Source of the DNA: Mermis nigrescens
Lineage: Eukaryota > Nematoda > Enoplea > Mermithida > Mermithidae
Direction: 5' to 3'
Assembly (NCBI GenBank): GCA_036768485.1
Contig: JAVLUZ010000540.1
Coordinates: forward strand, 124,001 to 188,000
Length of the DNA: 64,000 bases
Each line of letters starts with the position of its first letter. Positions within the stretch are counted from its first letter, which is position 1. The position numbers were made by a program, and so were the translations under genes. Below, piece by piece: positions 60,772-64,000 of the stretch. The notes below the pieces were generated by a model, which was not told the DNA's origin, did not search any database, and saw nothing but the letters and a program-made list of their open reading frames with translations.

Positions 60772-61490
60772 TGATTGTTTTGAAACAGATCGGAATTCTT
60801 TATTTTATGTTGAAAAAAGTTCTTTGATTGATGTAATCAACGTAATTTTCCACAAATCGGCAATTGCTTGCGAATGTGTCAAAACATGCGTGCTTAAATG
60901 TGAAATACATTTTTTCAATCTGATTCCATTTATGCCAAACGGTCTAAGCAGATGCGGTGCTCCTGTGACACTGGAATATAAAAATTGCATTGTGGAGAAA
61001 AAGCGAAATGTAAGGAAGATTATTCTACATGTCATTGCTCGCATTTTATCAAGCGGAGTTGTACATAATATTTCATCAGTTTTGACTAATCGAAAATTTT
61101 AAAGTCAAATATCTCGAGAATCGTATTTTTGATTGCACCACAGGAGCTCAATATGGAGAAGAAAATATCAAAAAATAATAGAAATGTGCTTTATTCCAAA
61201 CCAATTACTATGTTTCCGTGAAATTTAAATTTTGTCATTTAAATTCTGGTGCACAGCAAACAAGAACAATATAGAAATTCAAAACAGTACCAAGCGCCGC
61301 GCACAAACATACACGAAAACATCCCCCATAGCTACCTGCCTGATTTAATGTGTCTAATTAAGTTCAACTATATCTGATTAAAGTGGATAGCTTAAATTTT
61401 ACGTTTCAGTCTAAATTTTTCCACGAAATAGTCTGATCGATTTGTTTATTTGAGAGCGTTTTCACTGAGTCTAATCTACATGTTTTAGAC
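60772..61490. other. no supported gene
   Basis: An open frame continues from MITE-A to 61102 but has no recognisable domain. It reads cysteine-containing, low-similarity sequence and probably arose by chance. Confidence 0.3.
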
Positions 61491-61500
61491 TAGTTGTAAC

Positions 61501-61681
61501 CATACATGGGCAGCAAGAAAATTCCTGGCGTCTGGTTGGGCGGAATCGCCAAAAATCGCAAATGTTACCACTAAAAATAGAATTCTGGGGTCTACAGTAA
61601 TCTGCGGGGGTATTAAATGTGAAATACATTTGGGGACTCCTGGGGGATTGACACCTCCGAATCCTCCCATGCAAACGTGTA
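61501..61681. mobile_element. MITE-D-like element, 181 bp
   Basis: Ends CATACATGGGCAGCAAG and CATGCAAACGTGTA. Flanks GTTGTAAC (61493-61500) and GTCGCAAT (61682-61689) differ by three transitions. Confidence 0.65.
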
Positions 61682-61689
61682 GTCGCAAT

Positions 61690-61748
61690 CATTTCGCGGG
61701 GTCAGTAGCCATTCTGAGGGGTCAACCAACCCCTCAAGAACACGTATG
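61690..61748. mobile_element. 59-bp minimal CATA element in tandem with the previous one
   Basis: CATTTCGCGGGGTCAG to GAACACGTATG, between GTCGCAAT and GTCGTGAT (6 of 8). The same two-insertions-at-one-target layout is seen at 46817-47320. Confidence 0.5.
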
Positions 61749-61853
61749 GTCGTGATCCAGGATTCGGACAAGGGGGACCCGAAATAAATTGCTCTATTTC
61801 TCGGGAATTCCGTCGAAATAGCGTACAAAAACTATTTTTTGACATGCAGTATT

Positions 61854-62922
61854 CAGTGATTGATTGGGTACCCAGGCCCAGACCCGGCCTGACCGGTCAG
61901 GGCAGGACTGGGCCCGGCTGAAAAGGCCCCAGGTCCGGGCCTAATTAAAAGAAAATAGACTAAAACTGTTAGTTCAGGCTGTTTGGTGTATACATCGAGT
62001 TCGCTTTTACTTTTTATTTCAGCATTTTTGTGTTTTCGTGCGTCATTTCAGCATGAATCACTGCAGTGCGGTCCATCTAATAGTCTGATATTTATTTAAT
62101 GTAAATACTGTGCATCATGAATAGTGATCGACCGTTGCAACATTAATAGTCAGTGATGGTGGCACTGTGACAGCTATAGCCAAAAAACTTTCCATCCAGT
62201 CCCGGAACTGCAGCAGGATACGTCCGAGATTTAAGATTTATTGAATTCGAGATTTATGCCACATCCTACAAAAATTATTTTAGATCACCTATGATTCAAT
62301 TTTCTAACTAGCCATATTCTCACTTTTTCGCCCTCAATGATATATTGCAAGTTTCTTGCAGAACTATGCTGACCACGGGCATCAGTGGATGTATTATTCT
62401 TTAGAATTTCAAGCTGAACCTATAAGATACGGCAAGAATAAGCTGATTTAATCTGTGCTATATGTGTATGCTGCCTTTTTATGAAATTAAATATAAAAAC
62501 AGCGTCTGAAAATTTGTCAGATCCAGGCAAAGAACGCTAGAATAACTAAAATTGAGTCGCTAGATTTTTTAAATCGTGGCAAATAGAATAAAGTATGACT
62601 TAGCAGAGAAACGATTCGGCGCAAAGCGCCCAAAAAAGTTTTTTGAACTAATTTAATGCACTGCGGAATCCGAAGCTGCTTGTTGTGTCAAAAATAATGT
62701 TTAAGAAAAATGAATTTAATAAATGTAATTGAAAAAATAATGCGTAAGATTCATCAAGTTGCAGTCAAGGTCATGGTTGGTGGAAAATGGTCGGGATCGC
62801 TAGCATCGATCGATCACTTGTGTACAGCTAAGTTTATTTAGTATATATTTAAGCATGTAAGCCCGGACCCGGTAGCTAAGCCCGGACCCGGGCCCGGTTT
62901 TTTTGAGCCCGGTCGATCACTG
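61854..62922. mobile_element. hAT-P: 1069-bp element with CCCGGGCC-rich ends
   Basis: Inverted ends CAGTGATTGATTGGG / CCCGGTCGATCACTG. Flanks GCAGTATT (61846-61853) and GCTGTATT (62923-62930), 7 of 8. Both subterminal regions are imperfect GGCCCGG arrays (61873-61940, 62860-62910) in an otherwise AT-rich element, the same design as the GGTTCC ends of hAT-O. No transposase frame found. Confidence 0.85.
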
Positions 62923-62939
62923 GCTGTATTCACTAAGAT

Positions 62940-63160
62940 CATGAAATTTTAATTTCTCGGAAAAAATTTGTCTCACTCAAGGCTATAAAAAGTGTCGTTT
63001 TTCGGTCGCACTTGAGTCAAAATTATGGAAAATACTTCACATCTGGCGCTAAGCGCCGAAAATTTCAAGATTTAATGACAGGTACATTCGATTTTTTCAT
63101 CTTTCCGTGCATTATCTTACCTTTCAAATTTTTTCGGTCAAGGGCCCCACGCTAGTACAG
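62940..63160. repeat. dispersed repeat next to the Sp exon
   Basis: TGGCGCTAAGCGCCGAAAA at 63043, then TTCCGTGCATTATCTTACCT and GGTCAAGGGCCCC, matching 20780-21105 and 10900-11190. Confidence 0.55.
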
Positions 63161-63240
63161 TTCTTAATATGAGGTTTTACAACGATTTTTGCAAGTTTTT
63201 AAATCGTGCTGCTGTCAATTCAATATTGTAACTTATGCAG

Positions 63241-63652
63241 ACACGTGATACATCTCCCCTTCAGCTACTGGCTGCTACTTGTAGTAAGATCGGGCCTCGT
63301 TCATCGGATATCAACAACATTAACGCTTCGAAAATGACGTCAAACAGCGCCACTATAGAATCGGTGGTTCACAAAGTTGCGCACAATTTGCCGGATTTCC
63401 ATATAAGTCAAAATGAAAATGCTGATAGCGTGCCACTTGTCGTTGTTGAAACGAGTAAGCAGCACGATCAGTTGCAACACCAACAACAAGCACAATCGGT
63501 TGAACGGCCGACTGGCTCGCAGCAAGCGACAAGCGACGTCAGCAGTAACGTAGATTTTTCTCAAGCGAACGAACAGCAACTTATCCAATTTCAAAATGTA
63601 ACGGTTGATGGTCAGGAGGCAATTTTTATTCCCATTTCCACCGATCCATCGG
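63241..63652 (+). CDS. Sp-family (SP1/3/4-like) transcription factor, N-terminal exon, partial gene
   Basis: The frame reads TRDTSPLQLLAATCSKIGPR and matches the Sp box SPLALLAATCSKIG near the N-terminus of Sp1/Sp3/Sp4 and insect relatives. A Ser/Thr/Gln-rich stretch follows, including HDQLQHQQQAQSVE, then LIQFQNVTVDGQEAIFIPIS, which resembles the glutamine-rich transactivation regions. TTATGCAG just before the exon can serve as a 3' splice site; an ATG at 63235 inside it is the alternative start. A donor GG|GTAATC at 63653 fits the loss of similarity after DPSG. The C2H2 zinc fingers and the first exon are not in the window. Sp factors bind GC/GT boxes in the nucleus. Subtype cannot be decided. 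Confidence 0.65.
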
Positions 63653-63764
63653 GTAATCATTTCTTTTGCCTTAAATTAATGCACGAGAAACGCATGCGAC
63701 GTACCGCGTTCAGTACAAAAAAAACTTAAAAGCATCAAAATAGTTTTTTAAATGCGACGATCAG

Positions 63765-64000
63765 ACAAGCACAGCACTGGAATTCTGGGGAAAGTGAATT
63801 TAAAGTTCCTTTATGGGCTCAAAAATTTCTAACGAGTGACGATTTTTTATCTTTCTACAGCATAAAAACATGAAAAAGTTGGAAAAATATCGAAAAATTT
63901 GCATAAATTGAAAATATAGTAAAAAATGAGTATTTGGCGCAAGAACTCTTAAAGCAGCACCTTTTCTATGATTTTTTCTGAAGATTTTTCGGAAAATCGC
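63765..64000. mobile_element. MITE-A copy cut by the window edge
   Basis: CAGACAAGCACAGCACTGG, then AATTCTGGGG, with TTGGCGCAAGAACTC where the palindrome should be. It follows the Sp exon by about 110 bp. Confidence 0.7.

Noticed and set aside
60713..61102. 129-codon open frame
   Set aside because: Begins inside MITE-A, has no recognisable domain, and the antisense frame is equally open. Chance is more likely.
63340..63660. Minus-strand open frame across the Sp exon
   Set aside because: Antisense shadow of the Q/S-rich plus-strand frame, which has the conserved Sp box.

Overview
The window is AT-rich nuclear DNA of an animal, most likely an arthropod and probably an insect. The genes have short coding exons with GT-AG introns of up to about 6 kb. 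Non-LTR retrotransposon remnants are present, and a very dense load of small hAT-type DNA elements fills introns and intergenic space. I cannot name the species. There are no bacterial features. Most open frames longer than 60 codons are chance or transposon frames, and the real genes had to be assembled from small exons.

Genes. (1) An OLA1 (Obg-like ATPase 1) gene on the minus strand: ten exons between 25411 and 4122 encode about 362 residues, and the last exon appears to lie left of the window. (2) An ANP32 (acidic leucine-rich nuclear phosphoprotein 32) gene on the plus strand, 36424-53352: seven exons, a complete protein of 226 residues. (3) One exon at 63241-63652 (+) with the conserved N-terminal box of Sp1/Sp3/Sp4-type zinc-finger transcription factors; the rest of that gene is off the right edge.

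Retroelements fill 26.9-34.4 kb between OLA1 and ANP32. They comprise a minus-strand LINE 3' end, a plus-strand LINE 3' end, a LINE with endonuclease and truncated RT, a nearly complete LINE ORF2 with one frameshift, a tRNA-headed SINE with a LINE-like tail, and two tandem arrays (91 bp and 59 bp units).

DNA elements (labels are mine). MITE-A (~410 bp), C (~250 bp), D (~110 bp), E (~260 bp), I (~430 bp) and S (~200 bp) share ends of the type CATA..TG/CA..TATG, subterminal AATTCTGGGG or C/G tracts, and 8-bp target duplications. hAT-B (764 bp full length, CAGTG termini), hAT-N, hAT-M, hAT-O (with a transposase C-terminal remnant) and hAT-P have CAG-type ends and 8-bp duplications. TIR-G (26-bp perfect ends, TA duplication), V, Q and R are other inverted-repeat elements. 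Many are nested two or three deep, and the exact 8-bp duplications let the insertion order be read.

The most striking signal is a short palindrome, GGCGCGAAGCGCC, often extended to TTTTCGGCGC-TTC-GCGCCGAAAA. It occurs about 45 times, intact or nearly so, inside otherwise unrelated elements. Its core is the GCGAAGC mini-hairpin. hAT-B has inserted three times at exactly the same 8 bases within this palindrome.
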